Of a stretch of 64,000 bases of DNA, positions 8,479-16,672 are shown in pieces. Numbering within the stretch: position 1 is the stretch's first letter; every line of letters starts with the position of its first letter. The stretch covers positions 1,474,001 through 1,538,000 of the forward strand of contig NZ_CP156081.1 in the NCBI RefSeq assembly GCF_039830135.1. The letters run 5' to 3'. Below the pieces are notes generated by a model, which searched no databases, had not been told where the DNA came from, and worked only from the letters and a program-made list of their open reading frames with translations. The position numbers were made by a program, and so were the translations under genes. The DNA comes from Defluviimonas sp. SAOS-178_SWC. GTDB lineage: Bacteria > Pseudomonadota > Alphaproteobacteria > Rhodobacterales > Rhodobacteraceae.

Positions 8479-9148
8479 CGGCGCCGCCGAGCGACAGCCT
8501 GACCTGATCGATTCCCTGCGCGATGTCGTTTTCGAGCGCCCGCGCCAGTCCCTCGGCATCGCCGCCCCGCATCGCGGCCAGCGCCTCGCCGTGCCGGTCC
8601 GGCAGGTTCGACGTGCCGTAGCGGCCGCAGACGACCCGCAACGACGGACCGAATCTGAGCCACAGCGAATGCGCGATGGAGAGCAGGATCGGCGCATCGG
8701 CGCGGTCGTAGAGGGTGAAATGGAAGCGGTAATTGTTCGCGAGATAGCGCTGCACATCGCCGGCGCCGATGGCCTGGTCGATATCCGCGTCGATCCGCGC
8801 CAGTTCGGAAATATCCTTCTGTTGCAGCCTTTTTGCGGCCATATGCGCCAGTTTCGGCTCGATCGTCAGCCGGGCGAAGGCAAGTTCGTCGATCTGCGAT
8901 CCCATGAGTTGCGGCACCGAGACGCGGCGGTTGCCCTGAAGCACCAGCGCGCCCTCCGCCGTCAGCTTCCGGATCGCCTCGCGCACCGGGGTCATGCCCG
9001 CATCGAGCGTTGCGGTCAGCCCCTGAATTGTCACCGGTTGGCCGGGTGTCAGCTGGCCGAAGAGAATCATGTCGCGCAGCCGGCAGTAGGTAATTTCGTG
9101 CGATGGCACTTTTCTGGGCGATTCGTCCGCTTCACGTAGGTTTTTCAT
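8471..9148 (-). CDS. GntR-family transcriptional regulator (FCD/FadR subgroup)
   Basis: A 225-residue protein with an N-terminal winged helix-turn-helix (about residues 18-85) in which TPVREAIRKLTAEGALVLQ is the GntR signature, followed by an all-helical FCD ligand-binding domain. The FCD metal/ligand Asp and His residues are represented in NYRFHFTLYDRA and the C-terminal RHGEALAAM. It is divergent from potF and lies between the pot operon and the aminotransferase/oxidase operon, the usual place for a local polyamine or amine-responsive repressor. TTTGATCAAA palindromes flank the gene on both sides. A possible promoter of its own overlaps the region 9191-9219. The ligand is unknown; a polyamine or its breakdown product is likely from context. 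Confidence 0.87.
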   Translation of the reverse strand: MKNLREADESPRKVPSHEITYCRLRDMILFGQLTPGQPVTIQGLTATLDAGMTPVREAIRKLTAEGALVLQGNRRVSVPQLMGSQIDELAFARLTIEPKLAHMAAKRLQQKDISELARIDADIDQAIGAGDVQRYLANNYRFHFTLYDRADAPILLSIAHSLWLRFGPSLRVVCGRYGTSNLPDRHGEALAAMRGGDAEGLARALENDIAQGIDQVRLSLGGAEI

Positions 9149-9190
9149 TCCCGTTCCTTGACAGGGGCCGCACGAAAATCCGTATCCTTC

Positions 9191-9219
9191 ATAATAGATT
9201 GCGCTTCACGGAAAAGCCA
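9191..9219 (-). promoter_or_regulatory. Possible promoter of the gntR-family gene
   Basis: On the minus strand TGGCTT and TATTAT are separated by 17 nt, about 40-70 bp upstream of the start at 9148. The -10 match to TATAAT is good and the -35 match is poor. The GATC palindrome at 9240-9249 lies just upstream. Confidence 0.3.
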
Positions 9220-9238
9220 TGTTGATTTGAGTCGCAAA

Positions 9239-9250
9239 ATTTGATCAAAA
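9239..9250. promoter_or_regulatory. GATC-centred operator candidate between gntR and potF
   Basis: ATTTGATCAAAA contains the perfect palindrome TTTGATCAAA (9240-9249), the same core as the site at 8466-8475 on the other side of the regulator gene. It lies 81 bp before the potF start and 91 bp before the gntR start, so it could control both directions. Recurrence of an A/T-flanked 10-mer in a GC-rich background argues against chance. Confidence 0.5.
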
Positions 9251-9330
9251 TGGCAAAACAAGAAGCGCAACAAGCCATCAGGCGGGCAGGCTGGCCTGTC
9301 TGACCACTCCAGCAGACCTGAGGAGGTACC

Positions 9331-10413
9331 ATGAAGGTTACGGGGATGACGATTGCGGCGGCCGTTCTGGCCGCTGGCATCGCGGGGGCCGAAGAGGTCC
9401 ATGTCTACAACTGGTCGGACTATATCGACGAGGAACTGCTCACCAAGTTCGAGTCCGAGACCGGCATCAAGCTGATCTACGACGTCTTCGATTCGAACGA
9501 GATTCTCGAGACCAAGCTCCTGGCCGGGTCGTCGGGCTATGACGTGGTGGTTCCGACCGGCCGCTTCCTGCAACGGCAGATTCAGGCCGGTGCGTTCCAG
9601 AAGCTCGACAAGTCGAAGCTGCCGAACCTGGTCAACGTGTGGGATGTGATCGCGGAGCGGACCTCGCGGTTCGACCCGGGCAACGAATACTCGGTCAACT
9701 ACATGTGGGGAACGACCGGGATCGGCGTGAACATCAACAAGGTCAAGGAAGTGCTTGGCGAGGACGCGCCCGTCACCTCGCTTGCGCTGATCTTCGATCC
9801 GGCGAACATGGAAAAGCTCAGCGCCTGTGGCGTGCACATGCTCGACGCGCCGGATGAAGTCGTCGCCGCCGCGCTGCGCTATCTTGGCGAGGATCCGGAT
9901 GCGCAGGACTTCGAGACGATCTCGAAGACCGAACCGCTCCTGACCGCGGTGGCGCCCTATGTGCAGAAGTTCCATTCGTCCGAATACATCAACGCGCTCG
10001 CCAACGGCGACATCTGCGTCGCCTTCGGCTGGTCGGGGGACGTCCTGCAGGCGCGCGACCGTGCTGCCGAAGCCGACAACGGGGTGGAGATCGAGTACCA
10101 CATCCCGAAGGAAGGCGCGCTGATGTGGTTTGACCAGCTGGCGGTCCCCGTCGATGCGCCGAATGCGGACGCGGCGCACAAGTTCATCAATTTCATCCTG
10201 GATGCGCACAACGCGGCCGCGGCGTCGAACTACGTCTACTATGCCAATGGCAACAAGGCGTCGCAGGAATTCCTGAACGAGGACGTGATCGGTGATACCG
10301 CGATCTATCCGGACGCGGAAACGACGGCGAACCTCTACACGAACTCGCCCTGGGATCCGCAGGTCAACCGTCAGGTGACGCGGATGTGGACCAAGGTCAA
10401 GTCGGGCACCTAA
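9331..10413 (+). CDS. potF: Periplasmic polyamine-binding protein (PotF/PotD family)
   Basis: A 360-residue solute-binding protein. An AGGAGGT ribosome site lies 4-10 nt before ATG 9331. Residues 1-20 form a signal peptide with an AGA cleavage site before EEVHVYNWSDYID, the conserved start of mature PotF/PotD. The polyamine-pocket segments YNWSDYI, FDSNEILETKLLAGSSGYDVV and GNEYSVNYMWGTTGIG are all present. It delivers polyamines in the periplasm to the membrane complex encoded by the next three genes. A strong stem-loop follows its stop, as is common where the binding protein must be made in excess of the transporter. Whether it prefers putrescine or spermidine is not evident. Confidence 0.92.
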   Translation: MKVTGMTIAAAVLAAGIAGAEEVHVYNWSDYIDEELLTKFESETGIKLIYDVFDSNEILETKLLAGSSGYDVVVPTGRFLQRQIQAGAFQKLDKSKLPNLVNVWDVIAERTSRFDPGNEYSVNYMWGTTGIGVNINKVKEVLGEDAPVTSLALIFDPANMEKLSACGVHMLDAPDEVVAAALRYLGEDPDAQDFETISKTEPLLTAVAPYVQKFHSSEYINALANGDICVAFGWSGDVLQARDRAAEADNGVEIEYHIPKEGALMWFDQLAVPVDAPNADAAHKFINFILDAHNAAAASNYVYYANGNKASQEFLNEDVIGDTAIYPDAETTANLYTNSPWDPQVNRQVTRMWTKVKSGT

Positions 10414-10429
10414 TCCGACAGGCCGATAC

Positions 10430-10460
10430 CCGCCCCGCGCCCCACCGGCGCGGGGCGTTT
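10430..10460 (+). terminator. Intercistronic stem-loop between potF and potG
   Basis: CGCCCCGCGCC (10431-10441) pairs perfectly with GGCGCGGGGCG (10447-10457) over 11 bp with a 5-nt loop, followed by TTT. It is 17 nt after the potF stop and ends about 20 nt before the potG start. The short U run suggests a partial terminator or a 3'-end stabiliser that keeps potF transcript above the permease genes. Confidence 0.6.
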
Positions 10461-10477
10461 CAACTGTGAGGGATAGC

Positions 10478-11614
10478 ATGGCCCAGCCCGCCAACCGCCC
10501 GGTTTTCGAGCCTTGGAACGATCCGGCCGAAAAACCGCTGATCCGGTTCCAGAACGTGACGAAGAAATTCGGCGAGTTCGTCGCGATCGACGACCTGACG
10601 CTCGACATCTTCCGTCGCGAGTTCTTCGCGCTGCTCGGGCCTTCGGGCTGCGGCAAGACCACGCTGATGCGGATGCTCGCGGGGTTCGAGACGCCGACCT
10701 CCGGGACGATCCTGCTCGACGGGGTCGATATCGCTCCGATCCCGCCGAACAAGCGGGCGACGAACATGATGTTCCAGTCCTACGCGCTTTTTCCGCACCT
10801 GACCGTCTGGGACAACATCGCCTTCGGGCTGAAGCGGTCCGACATGCCGAAGGACAAGATCCCGGCGCGGGTCGAGGAGATGCTGCGGCTGACGCGGCTT
10901 GAGAAGTTCGCCAAGCGCAAGCCGCACCAGATTTCCGGCGGCCAGCGCCAGCGCGTGGCGCTTGCCCGTTCGCTCGCCAAGGCGCCGAAACTGCTCTTGC
11001 TGGACGAGCCCCTGGGCGCGCTCGACAAGAAGCTGAGGCAGGACACCCAGTTCGAACTGATGGACATCCAGGAGAAGACCGGCACCACCTTCGTGATCGT
11101 GACCCACGACCAGGAGGAGGCGATGACGGTCGCGAGCCGCGTCGCGGTGATGGATCACGGGCGCATGATCCAGGTCGACACGCCGGACCGGATTTATGAA
11201 ACGCCGAACTCGGTTTACGTGGCGGACTTCATCGGCGACGTGAACATCGTCGAGGGCACGGCGCGGCCGAACGGCGACAAGTATTCCATCGCCTGGGCCG
11301 AGGGCCAGCCCGAGATCGCCGCGACCTCGGCCGAGGCGATCGCCCCGGGAACAACCGTCCATTTCGCGATCCGGCCCGAGAAGGTCGCCATCGCCACCGA
11401 GCGCCCCGAAGGCCGCGCCAATGTGATCGAGGGCAAGGTCAGCGACATCGCCTATCTCGGCAACATCTCCACCTACAAGGTCGAGGTGGCCGGCGGCCGG
11501 ATGATCAAGGCGCAGGTCGCCAACGAGCGCCGGCTGGCGCGCCGCGACATCACCTGGGACGACAATGTCTTCCTGTCCTTCACGGACACGGCGGGCGTCG
11601 TTCTCCGGACATAG
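10478..11614 (+). CDS. potG: Polyamine ABC transporter ATP-binding protein (PotG/PotA)
   Basis: A 378-residue protein from ATG 10478, preceded by GAGGG; a GTG at 10466 is an in-frame alternative. Walker A is GPSGCGKTT near residue 54, the ABC signature SGGQRQRVALAR is near residue 154, and Walker B with the catalytic Glu is LLLLDEPLGALD. The D-loop and the switch His in VTHDQEEAMT follow. The last 120 residues form the TOBE-like regulatory domain found in Pot/Mal-type ATPases (FAIRPEKVAI). It powers uptake through the two permeases encoded downstream and belongs to the potFGHI operon, with only 10 bp before the next start. Confidence 0.93.
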   Translation: MAQPANRPVFEPWNDPAEKPLIRFQNVTKKFGEFVAIDDLTLDIFRREFFALLGPSGCGKTTLMRMLAGFETPTSGTILLDGVDIAPIPPNKRATNMMFQSYALFPHLTVWDNIAFGLKRSDMPKDKIPARVEEMLRLTRLEKFAKRKPHQISGGQRQRVALARSLAKAPKLLLLDEPLGALDKKLRQDTQFELMDIQEKTGTTFVIVTHDQEEAMTVASRVAVMDHGRMIQVDTPDRIYETPNSVYVADFIGDVNIVEGTARPNGDKYSIAWAEGQPEIAATSAEAIAPGTTVHFAIRPEKVAIATERPEGRANVIEGKVSDIAYLGNISTYKVEVAGGRMIKAQVANERRLARRDITWDDNVFLSFTDTAGVVLRT

Positions 11615-11624
11615 GGGGCGCGCG

Positions 11625-12518
11625 ATGAACCTGCGGCGCTTCTTCCTGATCGCCACGCCGTATCTGTGGCTGCTGGTCTTCTTCCTCATCCCCTTCGTCA
11701 TCGTCCTGAAGATCGCGCTGTCGGACTACGCGATCTCGATCCCGCCCTATACGCCGACGCTCGACCTGTCGGCGGGCTGGGAGGGCATCACGCGTTTCTT
11801 CAGCGAACTCGATTTCGAGAACTTCACCTTCCTCGCCTCCGATGCCCTTTACTGGAAGGCCTACCTGTCGAGCCTGAAGATCGCCGCGATCTCGACCTTC
11901 ATCACGCTTCTCGTGGGCTATCCCATCGCCTACGGCATGGCGCAGGCCTCGGACGAGTGGCGGCCGACGCTGATGATGCTCGTCATCCTGCCGTTCTGGA
12001 CCTCGTTCCTGATCCGCATCTATTCCTGGATCGGAATCCTGTCGGGCGAGGGGTTCCTCAACCAGGTCCTCATGTGGACCGGGATCATCGACGCGCCGCT
12101 GACGATCCTCAACACCAACGTCGCGGTCTATATCGGCATCGTCTACGCCTATCTCCCGTTCATGATCCTGCCGATCTACGCGTCGCTCGAAAAGCTCGAC
12201 GGATCGCTGATCGAGGCGGCGGAAGATCTTGGCTGCTCCAAGGCCTCGGCCTTCTGGCTCGTCACCTTCCCCCTGTCACGGCCCGGCGTGATCGCGGGCT
12301 GCTTCCTCGTCTTCATCCCCGCGCTCGGCGAATTCGTCATTCCGTCGATCCTCGGCGGGAACGAGACGCTGATGATCGGCAAGACGCTTTACGACGAGTT
12401 CTTCGCCAACCGGGACTGGCCGGTGGCCTCGGCGGTGGCGGTCGTTCTGCTCCTGATCCTGATCGTCCCGATCATCCTCTTCCAGCGGAACGAACAGAAG
12501 CAGAGGGAGGCGAACTGA
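11625..12518 (+). CDS. potH: Polyamine ABC transporter permease (PotH/PotB)
   Basis: A 297-residue membrane protein with about six transmembrane helices. ATG 11625 was chosen because MNLRRFFLIATPYLWLL begins the first helix and the preceding codons belong to potG's end. The EAA loop that docks on the ATPase reads EAAEDLGCSKASAFW followed by LVTFPLSRPGV. The stop TGA overlaps the next start (TGATG at 12516-12520). It forms half of the inner-membrane channel for polyamine import with PotI. Confidence 0.92.
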   Translation: MNLRRFFLIATPYLWLLVFFLIPFVIVLKIALSDYAISIPPYTPTLDLSAGWEGITRFFSELDFENFTFLASDALYWKAYLSSLKIAAISTFITLLVGYPIAYGMAQASDEWRPTLMMLVILPFWTSFLIRIYSWIGILSGEGFLNQVLMWTGIIDAPLTILNTNVAVYIGIVYAYLPFMILPIYASLEKLDGSLIEAAEDLGCSKASAFWLVTFPLSRPGVIAGCFLVFIPALGEFVIPSILGGNETLMIGKTLYDEFFANRDWPVASAVAVVLLLILIVPIILFQRNEQKQREAN

Positions 12519-13336
12519 TGAACCGCCGGTTTTCCTGGTTCAACGCGACCTCGCTGACGCTCGGCTTCGCGTTCCTCTACCTGCCGATGGTCATCCTGAT
12601 CATCTTCTCGTTCAACGCCTCGAAGCTGGTGACGGTCTGGGCCGGGTTCTCGACGAAGTGGTATGGCGAGCTTCTGGGCAACCAGGCGTTCCTCGATGCC
12701 GCCTGGGTGACGCTGAAGGTGGCGGTGCTGTCCTCGACGCTCGCCACCGTCCTCGGGACGATGGCGGCCTATGTTCTGGTCAGGGCGGGGCGCTTCATGG
12801 GGCGCACGCTTTTCTCCGGCATGATCTACGCGCCCCTCGTCATGCCCGAGGTGATTACCGGCCTCGCGATGCTGCTTCTCTTCATCTCCATCGGCATGGA
12901 CCGGGGCGTGGGAACCATCGTTCTGGCGCATACGACCTTCACGATGTGCTATGTCTCGGTCGTCGTCTCGTCCCGCCTCGTCACCTTCGACAAGTCGCTG
13001 GAGGAGGCGGCGCTGGATCTTGGCTGCACGCCGTTCGACGCCTTCCGCTCGGTTACGCTGCCGATCATCGCGCCGGCGGTGATCTCGGGCTGGCTTCTGG
13101 CCTTCACCCTGTCGCTCGACGACCTGGTGATCGCCTCCTTCGCGGCCGGTCCGTCCTCGACGACGCTGCCGATGAAGATCTTCTCGTCGGTGCGGCTGGG
13201 CGTCAGCCCCGAGATCAACGCGCTGTCCACGCTCATGATCGGGATCGTGACGGTCGGTGTGATTACCGCCTCGCTGATCTCCAAACAGTCGATCGCGCGG
13301 CAACGGGCGGAGGAGCAGGCAGCGGCGCGGACCTGA
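12518..13336 (+). CDS. potI: Polyamine ABC transporter permease (PotI/PotC)
   Basis: A 272-residue membrane protein whose ATG overlaps the potH stop. It has about six predicted helices, starting with LTLGFAFLYLPMVILIIFSF. The EAA docking loop is EAALDLGCTPFDAFRSV followed by TLPIIAPAV, and SLDDLVIASF precedes the last helix, as in PotC/PotI. It pairs with PotH. The charged Arg/Glu-rich C-terminus is cytoplasmic. The oxidase gene starts 25 bp downstream, so transport and catabolism genes probably share a transcript. Confidence 0.92.
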   Translation: MNRRFSWFNATSLTLGFAFLYLPMVILIIFSFNASKLVTVWAGFSTKWYGELLGNQAFLDAAWVTLKVAVLSSTLATVLGTMAAYVLVRAGRFMGRTLFSGMIYAPLVMPEVITGLAMLLLFISIGMDRGVGTIVLAHTTFTMCYVSVVVSSRLVTFDKSLEEAALDLGCTPFDAFRSVTLPIIAPAVISGWLLAFTLSLDDLVIASFAAGPSSTTLPMKIFSSVRLGVSPEINALSTLMIGIVTVGVITASLISKQSIARQRAEEQAAART

Positions 13337-13361
13337 CCTCCGCGCGCGCCCGGACGCACCG

Positions 13362-14696
13362 ATGAAGCGCATATATGAAGATCACGCCTACGGCGACGGG
13401 CCGGTGGCCGGGTGCTATTGGGACACCACGGTCACGCGCCCCGCGCGCGGTCCGGCGATTGCCGGCGAGGTTCGGGCCGAGGTGGCGGTGCTCGGCGCGG
13501 GCTATACCGGGCTTTCGGCGGCACTGCACCTCGCGCGCGACGCCGGCGCCGACGTCGCCGTGGTCGAGGCCAACGGCATCGGCTGGGGGGCCTCGGGGCG
13601 CAATGGCGGCTTCGCGACGATCGGCGGTACCAAGGCCACTGACGCCGCACTTCTGCGCCGCTTCGGGCATGAGGCGATGGCCGAATGGCACCGGACGCAA
13701 AAGGCGACCTCGCCCCTCGTGGCCGCGATCATCGAACGCTACGGGATCGAAGCCGACACCCATTCGCACGAGGGCGAAACCGTCCTTGCCCATCGTCCGC
13801 GCGATTTCGCGGCCTTGCGCGAAGAGGCGCCGCAGCTTGAACGCGACTACGGCGTGAAGGTCGAGGTGCTCGGCCCTTCGGACCTTGTCGCGGAAGGAAT
13901 GGCCGGGCCGAACTTCCACGGTGGATTGCGCATGGCGCTCGGCTTCGCGCTCAACCCCTTGAAATATGTCCTCGGACTCGCGGCGGCGGCGAAGGCGGAA
14001 GGGGCGCGGATCTACGAGGGCTCGCCCGTCAGTGCGATCACGCGCGAGGACGGGGAGTATGTTCTGCATGCGCCCGCCGGGCGGCTTCGGGCGAAGAAGC
14101 TGATCGTGGCGACGAACGGCTATTCGAGCGACGACGTCCCGGACTGGATGCGCGCCCGTTATCTGCCGGCGCAGTCGGCGATCCTGGTGACGCGGGAGCT
14201 GACCGATGCGGAGATCGCCGCACAGGGCTGGTCCTCGCACGGGATGGCCTACGACACCCGGAACCTCTTGCACTACTTCCGCCTGATGCCGAACAACCGG
14301 ATGCTGTTCGGTGTGCGTGGCGGCACCAGCGCCGGGTCGGCGGCGCAGGCGGGCATGAAGGCCCGCGCGCGGTCGGATTTCGAAGCGATGTTCCCGGCGT
14401 GGAAACATGTCGAGACGCCGCATTACTGGTCGGGCTTCGTTTGCCTCACGCGCGCCCTCACGCCCTATATCGGGCCGATCGGCGACTGGCAGGATGCCTG
14501 GGCGGGCTTCGCCTGGCACGGCAACGGCGTGGCGCTTGGCACATGGTCGGGGCGGATGCTGGCCGAACTGGCGGCGGGAAAGGGCAGGGTGCCCGCGCTG
14601 ATGGCGGCGGAGCCGAAGCGGTTCCCGTTCGGCGGGCTGCGGCGGCTGGTGCTGCCGGCGGCCTATGCCTGGTACGGAATCAAGGACAGGAGTTGA
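13362..14696 (+). CDS. PuuB-like FAD oxidoreductase, copy 2
   Basis: A 444-residue DAO-fold flavoprotein with VAVLGAGYTGLSAALHLA near residue 43, VVEANGIGWGASGRNGGF near residue 67 and GFAWHGNGVALGTWSG near residue 385. It shares the GWGASGRNGG motif with the 5584-6885 protein but is clearly divergent from it. In the Puu pathway this enzyme oxidises gamma-glutamylputrescine to the aldehyde. It directly follows potI and precedes a glutamine amidotransferase gene by 2 bp. Having two PuuB-like oxidases on opposite sides of one regulator suggests different amine substrates, which is an inference. Confidence 0.83.
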   Translation: MKRIYEDHAYGDGPVAGCYWDTTVTRPARGPAIAGEVRAEVAVLGAGYTGLSAALHLARDAGADVAVVEANGIGWGASGRNGGFATIGGTKATDAALLRRFGHEAMAEWHRTQKATSPLVAAIIERYGIEADTHSHEGETVLAHRPRDFAALREEAPQLERDYGVKVEVLGPSDLVAEGMAGPNFHGGLRMALGFALNPLKYVLGLAAAAKAEGARIYEGSPVSAITREDGEYVLHAPAGRLRAKKLIVATNGYSSDDVPDWMRARYLPAQSAILVTRELTDAEIAAQGWSSHGMAYDTRNLLHYFRLMPNNRMLFGVRGGTSAGSAAQAGMKARARSDFEAMFPAWKHVETPHYWSGFVCLTRALTPYIGPIGDWQDAWAGFAWHGNGVALGTWSGRMLAELAAGKGRVPALMAAEPKRFPFGGLRRLVLPAAYAWYGIKDRS

Positions 14697-14698
14697 CG

Positions 14699-15415
14699 AT
14701 GCAGGATGGCGGTTTCGGGGTTGTGGGTGTCCTGGAGACGGGGCGTCCTCCGGAAGACCTCGCGCCCTCCTTTGGCGACTATCCCGGCATGGTCGGCGAA
14801 TGGCTCGCCCCCCTCGGGGCGCAGGTCCGGCCCTATGCGGTGCTCGACGGCGAGTTTCCGGACAGCCCGGCGGAATGCGACCTCTGGGTGATCACCGGCT
14901 CCCGCTTCGGCGTCTACGAGGGGCATGACTGGATCGCGCCGTTGGAGGAGTTCATCCAGATCTGCCATGACAGCAAGCGGCCGATGGTCGGTATCTGCTT
15001 CGGCCACCAGATCATCGCCCAAGCCCTCGGCGGCGTGGTCAGGAAATCGGTGAAGGGCTGGGGCCTCGGCGTCCACGACTACACGCCGGTGAACTGGCCC
15101 GCCGCGCTCGGCCGCGCGCCGGAGCGGATTGCCCTCCAGTCCTGGCATCAGGATCAGGTCGAGGATCTGCCGGTCGAGGCCTGGCGCATCGCCACGTCGG
15201 AGTTCTGCGAGAATGCCGCGCTCTGGTATCCCGGTTTCGCGCTGACCTTCCAGGGCCATCCGGAATTCCCCGCCGACTATGTCCGCGCCCTGATCGAGTA
15301 CAGGCGCGGCAAGACGATCTCGGACGAGGTGGCCGAGGAGGGATTGCGCAACCTCGCCCGCGAGGCCAATCCCGAGGTCCTGCCCGACCTGATCGCGGCG
15401 GCATTTTTGACCTGA
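14699..15415 (+). CDS. Class I glutamine amidotransferase-like protein
   Basis: A 238-residue protein from ATG 14699. The nucleophile Cys is in VGICFGHQIIAQALGG, the nucleophile-elbow form of GuaA-type GATase1 domains, and the His-Glu dyad is in FQGHPEFPADY. There is no synthetase domain, so it is a stand-alone hydrolase. In the Puu pathway PuuD removes the gamma-glutamyl group from gamma-Glu-GABA. This protein belongs to a different GATase1 branch, but its position right after a PuuB-like oxidase makes a similar deglutamylation plausible. Function is an inference. Confidence 0.75.
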   Translation: MQDGGFGVVGVLETGRPPEDLAPSFGDYPGMVGEWLAPLGAQVRPYAVLDGEFPDSPAECDLWVITGSRFGVYEGHDWIAPLEEFIQICHDSKRPMVGICFGHQIIAQALGGVVRKSVKGWGLGVHDYTPVNWPAALGRAPERIALQSWHQDQVEDLPVEAWRIATSEFCENAALWYPGFALTFQGHPEFPADYVRALIEYRRGKTISDEVAEEGLRNLAREANPEVLPDLIAAAFLT

Positions 15416-15505
15416 TCCGCCCTTGCAGGGACGGCCGAATTGGCCGACGATCTTGCCCGATGCACGCCGGACTCCGGTGCGCCGAATGATGGAAGGAAAC
15501 CCGAC

Positions 15506-16672
15506 ATGCCCGTCAAGAACCGTTTCGCCGAGCTTTTGCCGGAAATCACCGCCTGGCGCCGTGATTTCCATGAGCATCCCGAATTGCAGTTCGACGTGCA
15601 CCGGACCGCCGGGCGCGTCGCCGATCTCTTGCGCGAGTTCGGCTGCGACGAGGTCGTCGAAGGCATCGGCAAGACCGGGGTCGTCGGCGTAATCAACGGC
15701 AAGACCGACGGCAAGGGCCGCGTCATCGGCCTGCGCGCCGACATGGACGCGCTGCCGATCAAGGAGGCGACGGGGCTGCCCTACGCCTCGAAGACCCCCG
15801 GCAAGATGCATGCCTGCGGCCATGACGGCCATACCGCGATGCTGCTCGGTGCCGCGAAATACCTCGCCGAGACCCGCAATTTCGACGGCCGCGCCGTGGT
15901 GATCTTCCAGCCCGCCGAGGAGGGCGGCGGCGGCGGCCGCGAGATGGTGGCCGACGGCATGATGGAGCGCTTCGGCGTTCAGGAAGTCTACGGCATGCAC
16001 AACATGCCCGGCATCCCGGTCGGCCAGTTCGCGATCCGCCCGGGCGCGATGATGGCGGCGGCAGACCAGTTCGACATCCTCGTCACCGGCAAGGGCGGCC
16101 ATGCGGCCAAGCCGCATGACTGCATCGATACGACCGTCGTGTCGGCCCATATCATCCTCGCGCTCCAGACCATCGCGAGCCGGGTCGTCGACCCCTTGAA
16201 ACAGGTCGTCGTCTCGGTCTGCACGGTCAAGACCGAGAGCGAGGCGCACAATGTCATCTCGCAGACCGTGCTGATGCGGGGCACCGTGCGGACGATGGAT
16301 CCCAAGGTGCAGGATCTTGTCGAGGCGCGGATCAAGGCCATCGTCGAGGGCACCGCGCTCGCCCACGGGGCCACCGCCGAGGTCAACTACATGCGCGGCT
16401 ATCCGGTCACGATGAATGCCGAGGAGAACACCCATTACGCCGCCGAGGTGGCTGAGGCGGTCTCGGGCAAGGTCGATACCGATACCGCCCCCCTGATGGG
16501 GGCCGAGGACTTCAGTTTCATGCTGAACGAACGCCCCGGCGCCTATATCTTCCTTGGCAATGGCGACACTGCGATGGTCCACCATCCGGCCTACAATTTC
16601 GACGACAACGCGATCCCCTTCGGGTCGAGCTGGTATGCCGGCATGGTCGAGACGCGGATGCCGGCGGCCTGA
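15506..16672 (+). CDS. M20D-family amidohydrolase (hippurate hydrolase/IAA-amino-acid hydrolase-like)
   Basis: A 388-residue protein. ATG 15506 was chosen for its GGAAGGAAA upstream and because MPVKNRFAELLPEI matches the family start. Metal-binding motifs are RADMDALPI, HACGHDGHTAMLLGAA and PAEEGGGGGREM, which include the di-metal Cys/His and catalytic Glu residues of M20D enzymes (HipO, AbgB-like). MGAEDFSFML near the C-terminus is also typical. It hydrolyses N-acyl amino acids or related amides in the cytoplasm. It ends in TGATG with the following ProC-like gene, so the two are coupled. In this locus an acylated amine or amino acid is a likely substrate. Confidence 0.85.
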   Translation: MPVKNRFAELLPEITAWRRDFHEHPELQFDVHRTAGRVADLLREFGCDEVVEGIGKTGVVGVINGKTDGKGRVIGLRADMDALPIKEATGLPYASKTPGKMHACGHDGHTAMLLGAAKYLAETRNFDGRAVVIFQPAEEGGGGGREMVADGMMERFGVQEVYGMHNMPGIPVGQFAIRPGAMMAAADQFDILVTGKGGHAAKPHDCIDTTVVSAHIILALQTIASRVVDPLKQVVVSVCTVKTESEAHNVISQTVLMRGTVRTMDPKVQDLVEARIKAIVEGTALAHGATAEVNYMRGYPVTMNAEENTHYAAEVAEAVSGKVDTDTAPLMGAEDFSFMLNERPGAYIFLGNGDTAMVHHPAYNFDDNAIPFGSSWYAGMVETRMPAA

